The notes under the pieces are model-generated. The model saw nothing but the letters and a program-made list of their open reading frames with translations, did no database searches and had not been told where the DNA came from. A program made the position numbers and the translations under genes. Of a DNA stretch of 64,000 bases, positions 22,318 to 33,828 are shown one piece after another (the first letter of the stretch is position 1; every line of letters begins with the position of its first letter). The stretch is from Taudactylus pleione (Eukaryota; Chordata; Amphibia; Anura; Myobatrachidae): the NCBI GenBank assembly GCA_031769625.1, contig JAUIMM010000200.1, forward strand, positions 55,016,001-55,080,000. The letters run 5' to 3'.

Positions 22318-22575
22318 TGTTTGAGAGAATAATGGGAGATGGGAAAGAGTGAGAGAGATGGGAGCTATAGGGGGAAACAGGGGAGAGTGAGAAGGAAATG
22401 GGGGAGATGAGTTAGAGAGAGAAAAGAAGAATTGAGAAAAAAGAGGAGGAAGGCGAGATGAAAGAGAGAGAAAGAAGGAATTGGGGGAGAAGGGAGAGAG
22501 GGAAGAGGAATGGGGGAGAGCAATAGGAGGGGGAGTTGGAAAAAAAGATGTAAGGAATAAGGGGAGAAAATAAAA
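22318..22575. repeat. Polypurine (GA-rich) tract
   Basis: About 250 bp almost free of C and poor in T on the + strand: GGGAGATGGGAAAGAGTGAG-like units. The strand asymmetry makes it a candidate triplex or H-DNA former. Minus-strand serine/proline-rich frames across it are compositional artefacts. Confidence 0.9.
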
Positions 22576-23733
22576 AATCTTCAAACTGCATCCACAATAT
22601 TATTGCTCAAAGTAAACAAAATGTGTGTCCTGTGTTTTAATTTTTTGCTTTAATTTTAGATTATTCATGGGATGAGGAAATGTTCACTCAGGTGCATGCT
22701 GGCCTAAAAGAAAGATACCAGTTGTTTGTTCCCAATTCATGTGTTTTTTTTATTTATTTATTTTGCTATTAACAAAACTCTGGGAACTTGTAAAAACTAG
22801 ATGTAGAGCTACACTACACTAGTATGTGTGTGTACTGTATACATTGTGAACCTGCATGATGCAGTGGGTTACTCTACTGGAGAATGTCTTCACATTTAAT
22901 TTCAAAGGTTCCTGGAGAGATGGCCTGTTGTAGCAGGTGCTGCCTCACTTGTAGATCCTGAGTAGCGAGTCCTGACTTGGAGACTGATATAACATGGAGG
23001 ATAATTGAAAGCTTCAGTGGTGCAGTGAGTGTGCACACATTACTCATGTGCAGGAGGGGTCCAGGAGGTGCTGTTTGGTATGCATACATCGTGATGTGGG
23101 GAGAAGGTAGTTGAATCCTTCCTTCTTGTGGCGGTGCACAAATCACGATCACGAGGGCACCCAGGGGGTTGGTTGGAACGGAGGAACAGGAAGTTGGCTG
23201 GTCCCTGAGGAGACCAGTAAACAGGAGACAAGCACTGCCCGACCGTAGCTAAGCTTTGATCTCGGATATTATGAATTGGCCGAGCTGGGAAGGGTTGGAG
23301 GCTGTGGTAAATGGTAAGTCCCATGCATTATGCAGTTGAAGCCACGGACACCCTGCTGTGCTCACCACTCAACAGCTCCTTGCTCTCGGCACTATGGGAG
23401 GGACTTCATGACGTCTCCCTACACACACTGCGGGAGCCAGAAGGCAGAACTCCAGAGTGAGCACCAGCCCCTGGAGTGCATAGAAGGAGACACCGAGTGC
23501 AACGCTAGTAATAACACAGCGGTTGCCTTGCGAATGGAGATTGCCGTGGCAGCTGTAATTGCCCCTAGGGCATCCTGCGCTCTGTGCGGTGGAACCAGCC
23601 GAATCACACTAGTTACGGTCCTGATAATAGCACTTACAGTCACTCACTGCTCCAAAATATGAGAATACTGGCACCTCAAATAGCAAAAAGTCATGAAATA
23701 AATTAAGGAGTAAAGTGTTAATTCTTTGTGTTA
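22576..23733. other. Unassigned stretch
   Basis: 22860-23330 has mixed composition without recognised domains or terminal repeats. 23330-23660 is G+C-richer with CCGCTGT/ACAGCGG-type complementarity and may be a MITE core. No gene could be supported. Confidence 0.4.
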
Positions 23734-24072
23734 TACAGGGTGTCCCATACACACATTTTATTTTAAATTTACAAGAGCATATGCACTCGCCCATCTTTAA
23801 CATTTATTGTGTTTCAAAGTCTGACAATGGCGAAGATGTATTAAGCTTTGGAGAGAGATAAAGTAACAACCAATCAGCTCCTAACTGTCATTTTAAATGA
23901 CCATTAGGAACTGATTGCCTGGAGCACCATATCATACACAATAAGTTTTAAAACTTGTTACGTATGATAAAACTCGTTGATAAATGGGCCCCACAGTCCT
24001 TAATAAATGTGCTTGTTCTATTCCTAGATACTTGCGTTTAAAATGTGTCTCATCATTATGGAACACCCTGTA
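23734..24072. mobile_element. Small DNA transposon with TACAGGGTGT termini (339 bp)
   Basis: Ends TACAGGGTGTCCCAT and, inverted, TACAGGGTGTTCCAT, with TTA on both sides. A second foldback element lies inside (23829-23990: AACCAATCAGCTCC and the answering arm GGAACTGATTGCC). The superfamily is uncertain (3-bp TTA suggests Harbinger-like, TA would suggest Tc1/mariner). Confidence 0.65.
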
Positions 24073-24423
24073 TTATTTAGACATGGCTACAGCATGTGCA
24101 TCAGTGGAAGCAAAAAAATACAATTTTCCTTCTATAAAAATTATACTGATCACTATGACCTTAAAAAAAATGTCTCCAAACAATGTGTTATTATTATTAA
24201 ATTATTACGATACTGTATGCTCACTTAAGCACCTTTGAAATCCATGGTCGTGATTCAATTCAGCCTGATGCTGAATAGCCCCATGAAGGACTTTCTGGGG
24301 CTATTCAATTCGGCGCACTGTTAAGTCGGAGAATGGCGGTTCTCGCGACTTAACCGGGGTGTGTAGTCGCGAGAACCGGCGTTCTCTGACTAAAGTGCTG
24401 GCCGGAGGACTGTTAGCGCCGCA
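24073..24423. other. Unassigned stretch with MITE end
   Basis: At 24248 a GTGATTCAATTCAGC start begins a G+C-rich palindromic block (TCGCGACTTAACC / GTCGCGAGAACC) typical of the GATTCAATT MITE type also seen at 36221-36850 and 49690-49918. Confidence 0.45.
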
Positions 24424-25640
24424 CTAAGCCGGCAAACAGCTGCACGGCCGGTACTTTTGACGGATTTCTCCTCGCACCCCCAGGGTACTCATATCTCTCC
24501 AGTGCAGAAAAAAAGGATTCTCAAGACCAGGAGGAAAAAGTGGATTACCCCAAAAGGAAATACATTTGGAAGCTGTATAAGGCCTAGACAATTTACAGCA
24601 AATAGATTTCCATGCCAGATAGGTGTCATAGAACAAAATATTGTTATAAATATGACTGGGTATGAGTCCCTTTGGCATATGAAGCAAGGCTGCTGCAGAA
24701 TAAAAGGCAAATAATGCTGATTCAGAAGGAACATGGATGTAAACTTCCCTAGACAACAGCAAGTCACTGATATATCTAAAAAAAATCCGTTTTTCCTAGG
24801 CAACTGCAATATGGTGGAAGCTATTCTTGGATGCTTACCCTTCCACAAAAATTCACCAAAATTTTGGTGCAAAATTTTATATGCAAGAGTGAGAGGGAAA
24901 TGGGAAGCATTTGGTCAGAAAAGTTTGGGGAAAAACCACACTTTTAAACAGAGCTAGGCAGCCTAGCAGGGACAAAGATAAAAGCTTCCAGGCCTCCAGC
25001 AATTTAGTCATCTGAATTAATACCAGGGTGAAATTCAGGTTATAAAGGGAGGACAACACTAAGGGAATTGTTATACCAAGATATTTAAAACTAGAAGTGG
25101 TAATATGAAAATACCTGTAAGCTGGGTCTTTCAGATCCTCATTAGTGATGCAACCCAAAGGCAGCAATTCAGACTTATGCAGGTTAATCTTATAACCCGT
25201 AAAGGAGCCAAAATTGGACAACAATGTTATAATGGCAAGTATAGAACTTGTCGGGTTTGAGGCAAAGACCAACATGTCATCTGCAAAGAGCGAGAGTTTA
25301 AGCTCCGTCTGCCCAATAAAGATACCAGTAAATTCAGCCAGTGAGGAGAGGGCTATAGCTAGCGGCTCTAGTGCCACAGCAAATAATAGAGCGGACATGG
25401 GGCATCCCTGGCGTTTACTCCGGCAAACCTGAAATGTAGAAGATAAATAACCATTGCTGGAAACCTGGGTAGATGGGGAAGTATATAACGCCTGAAGGAG
25501 GGACAAAATCAGGGGGAAAACCAAATTTGAACAGGGTCGTGTAGAGGTCATCCCAAGTGACCAGGTCGAAAGCCTTCTCAGCATCCATAGAAATAATGAC
25601 CTGTGTAGGAGGAATGTCATCAGTGTTTAGCTGCCAATAA
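24424..25640 (-). pseudogene. LINE reverse transcriptase fragment (L1/Tx1-like), truncated and frameshifted
   Basis: Copies LINE RNA into DNA at the target site; here only a relic. On the minus strand the order of recognisable blocks is ISMDAEKAFDLVTWDDL (RT motif with the first catalytic Asp, near 25580), RQGCPMSALLFAVALEPLAI, the catalytic LSLFADDMLVFA (near 25300), GYKINLHKSELL and FKYLGITI, then FGEFLWKGKHPRI and LQLPRKNGF in other frames, characteristic of L1-like ORF2. The endonuclease, N-terminal part and 3' end are missing. The frame changes near 25530, near 24880 and again further on. Confidence 0.88.
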
Positions 25641-26627
25641 AATTAAAAAGGTAGCTAGGTGGTATTTTTAATCAGACTTTGTTATAGAAATGTTCTTTCC
25701 TTTCCTCTATGTTGAAAGCAGCATGTTACATTTGCAGTATGTCCTGTTTATACATAGAGTGTCTCTTAGATTGTACTTTCTGCTGCTTCTATATAGTGTA
25801 TCTGCTAACAACGAGTGTCTCAAGGTGCCTTTAAAGCAGCCTGACAATGACATTGATACCCGCATACAAGTAGGTCAGGGCTGCCAAAATATCTCATGAG
25901 CCCCGGGGCTAGAGAGTGGGCATGACCAAGCACAGGAATTGCCATACTAACTATATAAACAAATTTCCATAGTAGATTATGAGCACAGCATTGCTCTGCC
26001 TACTTGGCTGGCATGGGTCCACAGTCAGGGCCTCAGACAAGACTGGATAATAATTTAACACCTTGTCATCTCTATCTTGGCACCCATTGGTGTGCAGTTA
26101 AATTGGAGAGTTGCTGGTTTGCCCAATGGCCACAAAGCATCCAGCAAAACCCTATAAAGCATTGTGGCAGAGTAAGTTCATCCCATCACAATAAGATTTC
26201 AACTTTAATAAGACAAAATTCACTGGCAAAGTTTTGTTTAATACTCTAGATTACTTTATGATATTTATTACATTTATAGCATAGTGCATATTATTTTATG
26301 GGCAGCTATGCGGAAAGGCATGAGTACCTATCAACCAATGAGATTCTGTAATTTTCCCCACTATATATTGCAACATTTCATGCTCTTCATTTCAGAATTA
26401 CCGACCATCCAGCGCTACCTGAGGAATAAAAAAATAAGAATGTCCGACAAGGTATTTTCTTTTTAACCAGTACTTTTCCCACTATACAAGCAGTTTAAAG
26501 GAGATTCCAACTTCATATGTTTTTTAGCTTTTGTTGTATTTCTCATTATCAAAGACCCACAGTCACTTCCAGTAATGTGCTTCTGAACATATACCAATTA
26601 TTGTATCTTCCAACAAGAGGTTCATAA
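25641..26627. other. Unassigned stretch
   Basis: No terminal repeats, domains or long frames that I can support; A/T-rich, unclassified. Confidence 0.45.
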
Positions 26628-26864
26628 GGCCAAATGTAATAGGGTGAGAGTTTAGAAAATGTGAGTTTCCTCACACTTTTTAAACTCGGCCAATGTAATA
26701 GAGTCCGAGAACATGAAAACTCACATGTTTTTAGACTCCTAAAACTCTCACAATTTAAATTCTCATCCAGATGTTTTCCAATTTTGAAGATAAAACTTGA
26801 CCAATGTGAGAGGTTACTGCTAATCTCTCACATTTTCAAAGACCTCACCATATTACATTTGGCC
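26628..26864. mobile_element. Foldback MITE (237 bp)
   Basis: Ends GGCCAAATGTAATAGGGTGAGAG-type on the left (26628) and its inverse CTCACCATATTACATTTGGCC on the right, with further internal symmetry (GAGTTTAGAAAATGTGAG and CTCTCACATTTTCAAAG). No coding capacity. Confidence 0.75.
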
Positions 26865-28434
26865 CATTGTGTCTAAGGTTATTTCAGGGGCATTTTAAGA
26901 GATGAGAGGGCCACGTAGTAAAGCAGCCACCGTACCAGTGCGGGTGGTGGTTGTGGCCATGTAGCACCCCTCCCTACACTTGCTCCTGGCCGTAAGCCAT
27001 CATTCCAGCAATGTATTTGGAAAGATGGCGCTTCTACAGAAGAGAGGTAAGAATGTGGCAAAGAGCCTGATTCTTTGCGATCTGTTGTGGAGTCGTCATC
27101 TTTCCCAATATGTTGCCGGACAGATACATCTATTTGAAAGAAGAATGTAAGAAAAGGGGGGGAGGGTGTTTGCAGGCACCAGCGAATCTCTCCTGGATGC
27201 TGTGTGCGCTGTATGGGAGCCCCTCTAAATCCATATGTAGTACATGACCTGTACCCATTATAGACCCACCACTGATTTGACTGCATCGTGTTCATACACT
27301 TTCTTACGTTCATACACTTTCTTACATACATTCCTTAATTTCAAAGTCAAGAGCATTAATAAATGCAGATTGTGATAAATATGCCCCGTACTATAAATTG
27401 GTGGGGACACTGTGGCATATTATGAATTACTGATTTGAATACAAAAGGGCTTAAATAATAAGCAGTGGTTCTATTTACATATTTAAATAATAAGCAGTGG
27501 TTCTATTTACATATTTAAATGCCTATCAATAACAATATGTTTCAGTTTTAGCAATGCATCAAATCCCAAATTTTGCCTTTCAAAATTAAAATGTGCCCCC
27601 CTCGGTGGTCAGCACTCTGCCAAACAAATCCTAGAGTGGATACTACCAGACCACATGTAGATCCTCCAAAACTACGCCCCCAAATCCCATAGCCATGCTA
27701 CAGGTAACATGGACAGTAGTACTATTGGAGTACTCTATGTATACACACATTTCTCCATCTAACAATAAAACTGCTATTTCTATTCTAGTACTTGGCAATG
27801 GCATTCATATATTTCAAGAGGGCCGTACTCACAGTGAACAAATTCACAGTCGTCAATTTTTACTACGCACTGTAAATATTTTATCTTGTTGATTCATCAG
27901 ATAAGATCAGAATGCAAAATGAAATATGTTCCAGAAGAAACTTACTAACCAAGCCAGGGGTCATTTACTCATCTAAAAACGATTTACTTCACTTCCAGAC
28001 AATAAAGTTTCCTGTGTTTGAGTCTAAACATCCAAAATGATGCCGTAGCTATAAGTGTAAAATCAGAACACAGTCATGTACAGGCTATTTAATGCCTATT
28101 GGGAGAAAGATTTTTTTCTCTCTCTGAGCCTGTTGGTAATGAAAAGCTCATACAGTAGCTAGCTATTTATCATTGGTAGGAGGCTTATCATGGTCAGTCT
28201 AATCTCTTTATCACTGATTAGCATGGCAATGTAAGTATACTTATCACAGTGATTCCACAATGATTTATCATGGAAGGTGAGCATCAATGCCCAGCTGCCA
28301 TGGAGAAAAAAATCCAGAGCTATAAAAGTTAGATATCACTCTAGAGACCTCTGTTCTCCTCTGAGTATGTACATGGCCGGGCCATCAATATAAATGAACA
28401 TTTAGTAGAAAGATACCCTGTGACCTCTTTAGTT
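26865..28434. other. Unassigned stretch with a short duplication
   Basis: A roughly 33-bp sequence (AATAATAAGCAGTGGTTC) occurs twice in tandem at 27452-27522. The rest has no recognised element. Confidence 0.45.
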
Positions 28435-28436
28435 TT

Positions 28437-28548
28437 AAATATAATGTATGCCTCCTTCAAAATAATAAATATAATGTATACCTCCTTCAAAATAATAAAT
28501 ATAATGTATACCTCCTTCAAAATAATAAATATAACGTCCCCTTTATTA
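28437..28548. repeat. 30-bp tandem repeat, about 3.5 copies
   Basis: Units TATAATGTATRCCTCCTTCA + AAATAATAAA repeat with one or two differences. Confidence 0.9.
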
Positions 28549-29119
28549 TATTTATAAATATAATCAGGGCCGTAGAGAGCAAAGATGTGGCAAATAGTGG
28601 CAGCATGGTCACACACACCAAAAATGAAATAAATGAAAACTACTATACCCTCCAGTGCGTAACAGCAGCACACGCTGAGGAGGGGGGATTTCCTCCTAGT
28701 ACACAGTTGTCCAGGCCCCTTCCAGAAACTTTAAACAAGCCCTGGCCTAGGTAATAAGTAAACCCTCATCACCTCTGAATAGAATCTGTGCCACTTTTAT
28801 TTAAATAAATTGCCTCGTTAATTATAGTACTTTTTCCTAAAATTTTCTGTAGTGTAGTCTAGTATTGTGTCATCCACCTCCTACCTTTTCCCTAAACCAT
28901 TGAAGCGCTTTACCTACCCTGGGGCATCACTCATCCGAAGAGCACCTCCAAACGGTACCCAGCTACCTCAAGGGTTGCAGCCACTATGTGGTTCTTCTGC
29001 TAGCTTCTTCCGGAGTCTTCTTAAAGGTACTGTACAGATGGCCTGGGCTCCCCCCATGCTAAAGCACTTCACCCTAGCGGATCAGTCCAACACTGGAAAC
29101 AGCAAAATACAACTTTCTA
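28549..29119. other. Unassigned stretch
   Basis: A hAT-like left end CAGGGCCGTAGAGAGC at 28566 without a secure partner end. The rest shows nothing I can name. Confidence 0.35.
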
Positions 29120-29864
29120 CTACAGGGTAGGACCCATCTTTGCTCCCAGAAAAACCCAAATTATTCTTGCAATAGATTCAACAAGGTACTGGAAACATTC
29201 CTTAGACATTCTGGTCCATGTTGATAGCATCACACAGTTGCTGAAACTTTGTTTAACTATATCCCAAAGCTGGTATTTTGGAATGAGATCTGGATATGGT
29301 GGAGGCCATTAGAGTACACTGATCTTTTTATCAAATACCAGCTTGAGATGACGTTTGCTTGTAACATGGTATAGATATTAGAAAATGGATTGTGGCCATA
29401 ATGGAATGCTCCTGATCAACAGTTATACACATGCAGGCTTTGGCATTGATACTATGCTAAACTAGTATTGAGGGGCCTAATGTGCACCAAGAAAACATTC
29501 CCCATACCGTTACGCCGTCAGCCTGACTGTTGACACAAGGCAGGATGGATCCATGGATTCATGTAATTTATATTATATTCTGACCCATCTGCGTGTCGTA
29601 GCTGAAGTTGAGATTTGTCAGACGTTGCAATGTCTATCCAATCTTCAAGTGTTTAGTTTTGTTGAGTGTATGCACAATGTAACCTCAGTATCCTGTTCAA
29701 AGCTGACAGGTGTGGAACCTGATGTGGTCTTTTGCTGCTCTAGCCCATTAACTTCATGATTCCTGGTGCTGTGCACTCACATATGCTTTTTTGCATACCA
29801 CTTTGTAATGCATGGTTATTTGAGATATTGTCACATTCATCTCAGCTTGAACCAACCTGGCTAT

Positions 29865-30916
29865 TGTCGAAGCTGGACAATTGGCTGAGACAGAATCTGT
29901 TTAAAATTAAATCTGCACTACGCCACTTTGCGAATGGCATCAAGACGCCATTTTGCGAATGGCTGCCCAACGCCATTTTAGTGAAACTCACACATAAGTA
30001 CATATGGAGATGCTATTATTTAGCGGCGTGCGATTCCCACGCAATAGAAAGATGTTCAAAGTCCCCATTATATAAATACAGACAGTTACTGAAACATATA
30101 ATATGATCAACCCTGCAAAACACGTCCCACGGTGTACTTCATAAACACGTAGTCGCACAACGCTAACTAGCGTCTTTTCTCAATACCTCAATACTTACAC
30201 ACTACACACTTACATAAAAAGGTTCCCTAGCATTAAGGTTAATATTTAAGGTTTTATTAATTATCAGTAATGTTGTGAAATACGTTATTTGATATCTAAG
30301 GTTTAGTGCATGATAAGCAGACCGTGTTTGGTGTCATTCTAAACCACTGTGTCTTTGCAGATTTCCGGTTCCATCGGGGAAGAAATCGCAACATGTGTCT
30401 GCAAGTTGTGGTTCATAGAGAGTTAGGGATTGAAATGTTTCCTGTAATGCAGCCAGTCTAATTTGTTATGCAGCGGGAAAATGGACACAAAGAGCTGTTG
30501 GAGGCTGGAATGTGACCATACGAATTGACCTATGAACTGTACTGTAACAGAAGAACCAGAAAGAAGAACCAATGGAATCATGCCAACCTGTTCTATTGTA
30601 TTACCTATCTCTGTTAGAGTATATATGCAGGCTCTCTGAAACTAGATGCTAGTCTTCTTGCTTTGCTGTTGATGGAGGTTTCATCCTTGATGCCGGGATC
30701 TGGGTCCAGAGCGCGTGCATATGTAACGACTGTACCTTGTGACTGTATGATTTGTTTGCGCTAATTGTACTTAGATCACAGCGTGTAACCATCTGCTTTT
30801 ATATTGAATAATAACTTTTTGTGCTTTGGAACCACAAAGTCTGAAAGCAATTATTTCTTGTGCGACTCATAACGCTAAATAGCGACAATTTTAGAGTGTA
30901 TAGGTAGGAATCCATA
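29865..30916 (+). mobile_element. Solo LTR of an LTR retrotransposon
   Basis: Starts TGTCGAAGCTGG and ends GGAATCCATA, flanked by CTAT on both sides (4-bp target duplication; flanks rejoin to a continuous Tc1 sequence). A TATA-like TATATATG lies near 30620 and a likely R/U5 region with CTTCTTGCTTTGCTG follows. A related copy lies in inverse orientation at 50346-53952. No gag/pol is present. The class is not determinable from the LTR alone; the 4-bp duplication fits endogenous-retrovirus-like or Gypsy-type elements. Confidence 0.7.
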
Positions 30917-31067
30917 CTATTCTCCGCCGATTTCTCTCAATAACAAAGCTGTTTTCAACCACAGAACTGTCTACTGGATGTTTTTAGTTTTGCACACCAT
31001 TCTCTGTAAACTGCTGTGCATAAAAATTGCAGAAGATCACCATTTTCTGAGATAATCAAACCCCCTA

Positions 31068-31384
31068 CAGTGTTCTCGCCCAAAAAAATTTCCATCCGAG
31101 TGGCATCAAGAAGTAGCCGGGTGGGGGCCTAAGCAATAATAGAATGTTTTAAACCCAGACCTTATAATGGTTTAAACTTGAAATAACATTTTATATATTA
31201 ATTCTTCTCTTATTATTAGAGGCCCAGTTGTCTGATTATGAAAAAGCTGCAAAGTCTGTAGGATCTGTTCCTTTTCATACAGCTCCCAGATACTGTCCCC
31301 ACTTGCAGGCTCTCAAAGTGCTGGGTGGTAGGCTTTTTCTTGTCGGGTTGTGCACCCGCAAAAAACAGCCTGGGAAGAACACTG
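31068..31384. mobile_element. Small DNA transposon with CAGTGTTCT termini (317 bp)
   Basis: Left CAGTGTTCTCGCCCA, right inverted CAGTGTTCTTCCCAG. CCCTA stands on both sides, a 5-bp rather than 8-bp duplication. It lies inside the Tc1-like copy, whose sequence resumes at 31385. The superfamily is unresolved (hAT-like ends, but a short duplication). Confidence 0.6.
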
Positions 31385-31449
31385 CCCTAACCCATATCCC
31401 GTCCTCCCATCTGGCACCATCAATCAAACCATGGTCAAAGTACTATTCA

Positions 31450-32422
31450 GGGCCTGATTCAGCAAGGAACGCAGTTGCTAATATGCATGCAATCGGCTGG
31501 TTGTTGCGTACTGTGCATATATTGCAGTGCATGTGCGCAAACTAGCCATTGCGATCGGAACTGTGATTGCAGTGACTACGCAGACCCATCACAGAGTGAT
31601 TGACAGGAAGTGCCGTTTGTGGGTAGGAACGGTGGGGTGGACGGCCGAATGCAGGCGTGCCAGTGCGTTTGAACGCCATTACAGGGGTGTGGCCTGAGAC
31701 CTGATAGCGTGCAATGAAGTTAGCAATTTCTGAGTAAGGTCAGAGCATGTGCAAGTGTGTGTGAGGCTGTGATGGTACTCGATTGTACCAATGGTTTCGC
31801 AGTCTTGCTAAACATTACAGATGTGTGTAAGGCAAAGTGGGCGTCCTTATGGTATGCTGCGATTGCAATGAATTAGCATACTATACCAGTTGAACTGCAT
31901 GCGTAAATCGCTTTTGCATTCGCAGTTGCGTTCCGTAGTGAACCAAGGGCCTGATTCAGAGCCGGACGCTCTGACCAGAGCGCTCGCTCCAAATCAGGGC
32001 CCTCCTACCTAAAATTGGAGCAGCCTCCTGGCCGCTTGCATAGCTGTGGGTGACCACCCACAGCTTATGCGAGCGGCCAAAAAGATGGTCGCGATGGTCA
32101 AAACCATCGCGACCATCGGGCTTGCGACGAGACCCTGCAGTAGGGTCTCGCTGCCGCAAGCCCAGGAGTGCTTTTGGCTCTATCAGAGTGATGTCAGTGG
32201 GGCCGGCCCCAGACTGTAGGCATTCCCATGGGAACGCCTCTGTCTGGGCAGCCATGCCCCCTTTGGTGCGAGACCCATAGCGACAGCTTGGCTGTCGCTA
32301 TGCGGGTCTCGCGCATGCACACGACGGAGCTCCCTTCGTCGTGCGCATGCGCACTAGGGCACCATTGACCCGCTTGCGAGCGCTCAGCGCTCGCGAGCGG
32401 GTCTGAATTAGGCCCCAAGCCC
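31450..32422. mobile_element. MITE (GGGCCTGATTCAGCAAGG type) hosting a second MITE
   Basis: Left TIR GGGCCTGATTCAGCAAGG plus AACGCAGTTGC; the right TIR is GTTGCGTTCCGTAGTGAACC, then 31947-32415 intervenes, then AAGCCC. Joining across the inner element restores a full inverted match to the left TIR. It sits in the Tc1-like copy near the end of a GGTCAAAGTACTA segment. Confidence 0.75.
31947..32415. mobile_element. Harbinger-type MITE, serial palindromes (469 bp)
   Basis: TIRs GGGCCTGATTCAGAGCCGG and GAATTAGGCCC with CAA on both sides. Inserted into the right TIR of the MITE at 31450. Internal arms recur as in the other copies: GGTCGCGATGGTC, GCTGTGGGTGACCACCCACAG, TCGTCGTGCGCATGCGC. Confidence 0.88.
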
Positions 32423-32583
32423 ATAGATCACATTTCTTCCCCATTATGGTGTTTGGTCTGAACAACTTACCCTCTTGACCTTGTCTGCATGCTTTTTTGC
32501 ATTGAGACTCTGCCACACGATTGTCTGATTTGATATTCACATTAATGAGCTGGTGTGCCTAATAAAGTGGTTACTGAGTGTAC

Positions 32584-33279
32584 ATACTATGATAACTAAG
32601 GAAAATGTATTTAACACTAGAGGTATACCCAGCACAAATCTAGGTACATGTCTATTTGAGCTCTCTGGAGACAAACTAAAAAAAATCTGTCAAGATATGA
32701 TGAGAGATTCAATTTCAAATTATTTATTATGGTCACTACAACATTTAAAAAAAATGCATAAGTGAAATTACAATGCATAAAAATGTTAAGAGGCTTACTG
32801 TACAAACATAAAAATCTTATTGTGGTCATTTAATACCTACATTTTTCTGCTAATATCCCACTCGGCTTAGCCTCATGTATGACTTTCTGAATTTAATTGA
32901 GAAAAAAAAAACCTTTGTTATTTTCCTACATTTTAGACTATTTTATTTCACATCTCAGTGTGCAACTAGAAATGTGCTTTTCTGCGAAAAGCAAACTTGA
33001 AGGCATAAAATGGGTCACACTACCGGTTTTGGATAAGAGAAGGAGGTCGCCAGTTTGAGCTGGTGTGGAATTCGTCCTTTTAAGCAGTAAAAGTGCCCAA
33101 GCAGCTGGACACACCAGAAATAAATTCCCCCAAAATGTGCCCTGTGCACCCCTCAATTTCTGTTATCTTGCGATTCAATGTGACATATTATTTTCTTGCA
33201 CTGCTATTGTGCACTAGTCCATCTATTTTGTACTTTGCAGTCCTCTCCAGTCCTCCTATAATCCTGTGCAATTTACTAC
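32584..33279. other. Unassigned stretch
   Basis: No recognised element or gene; low-complexity A/T segments. Confidence 0.45.
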
Positions 33280-33828
33280 GGCCCTCATTCAGAGCCGGAC
33301 GCTCTGAGCAGAGCGCACGCTCTGAATGAGGGCCGTCCTCCATAATTATGGAGCGTCCTCCTGGACGCTCGTATAGCTGTGGGTCACCACCCACAGCCTA
33401 TACGAGCGTGCAGGTTGATGGCCGCGATGGTCTTGACCATAGCGACCATCGCCACTGCGAGCCGGAGCCTGCGGTTGAGTTTCTCAACCGCAAGGCCCGG
33501 AGAGATTTTGGCTCTATCAGAGCCAAAATCACTCCCACTGACATCACTAGTGATGTCAGTGGGCCGGCTTCTGACGGTAGGCGTTCCCTTGGGAACGCCC
33601 CCGTCTGGGAGGCACGCCCCCAGCACGCCCACCAAAGGGGGCGTGCTGTCAATCAACATCGACAGCACGCCCCCTTTGATCAGACACAAAGAGCGAAGGA
33701 AAGTCCTTCGCTCATCGCGGCTGGCGCATGCGCACGACGGAGCTCCCGCCATCGTGCGTATGCGCAGTGCACACCATCGACCCACTTGCGAGCGGACAGC
33801 CGCTTTCGAGTGGGTCTGAATCAGGCCC
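33280..33828. mobile_element. Harbinger-type MITE, serial palindromes (549 bp)
   Basis: GGCCCTCATTCAGAGCCGG on the left and CTGAATCAGGCCC on the right with TAC on both sides. Same chain of inverted repeats as 7282-7825, including TGACATCACTAGTGATGTCA and a GACAGCACGCCCCC arm. Overlapping frames up to 170 codons come from the palindromes and do not recur in other copies. Confidence 0.9.

Larger units (their letters stand above)
29120..32583 (-). mobile_element. Tc1-like transposon copy, interrupted by four insertions
   Basis: Pieces at 29120-29864, 30917-31067, 31385-31449 and 32423-32583 are collinear segments of one widespread Tc1-like element. They include CACAAGGCAGGATGGATCCATG, TAGCTGACAGGTGTGGAAC-type and CACCATTCTCTGTAAACTGC blocks, and the right terminus GGTGTGCCTAATAAAGTGG followed by CTGAGTGTA. 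The coding direction is minus (C-terminus near 29130). It is interrupted by an LTR (29865-30916), a small element (31068-31384) and a MITE pair (31450-32422). Many stops; no function expected. The left end is not clear. Confidence 0.8.

Noticed and set aside
22309..22597. Serine/proline/leucine-rich minus-strand frames of 91 and 61 codons
   Set aside because: Direct translation of a polypurine tract.
27004..27046. Possible first coding exon of a host gene (ATGGCGCTTCTACAG with GTAAGA donor)
   Set aside because: A single good ATG and donor without further exons, domain or promoter is not enough; chance occurrence is likely.
28566..28745. hAT MITE beginning CAGGGCCGTAGAGAGC and ending CAAGCCCTG
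   Set aside because: The putative ends match over only a few bases and no 8-bp duplication is visible.
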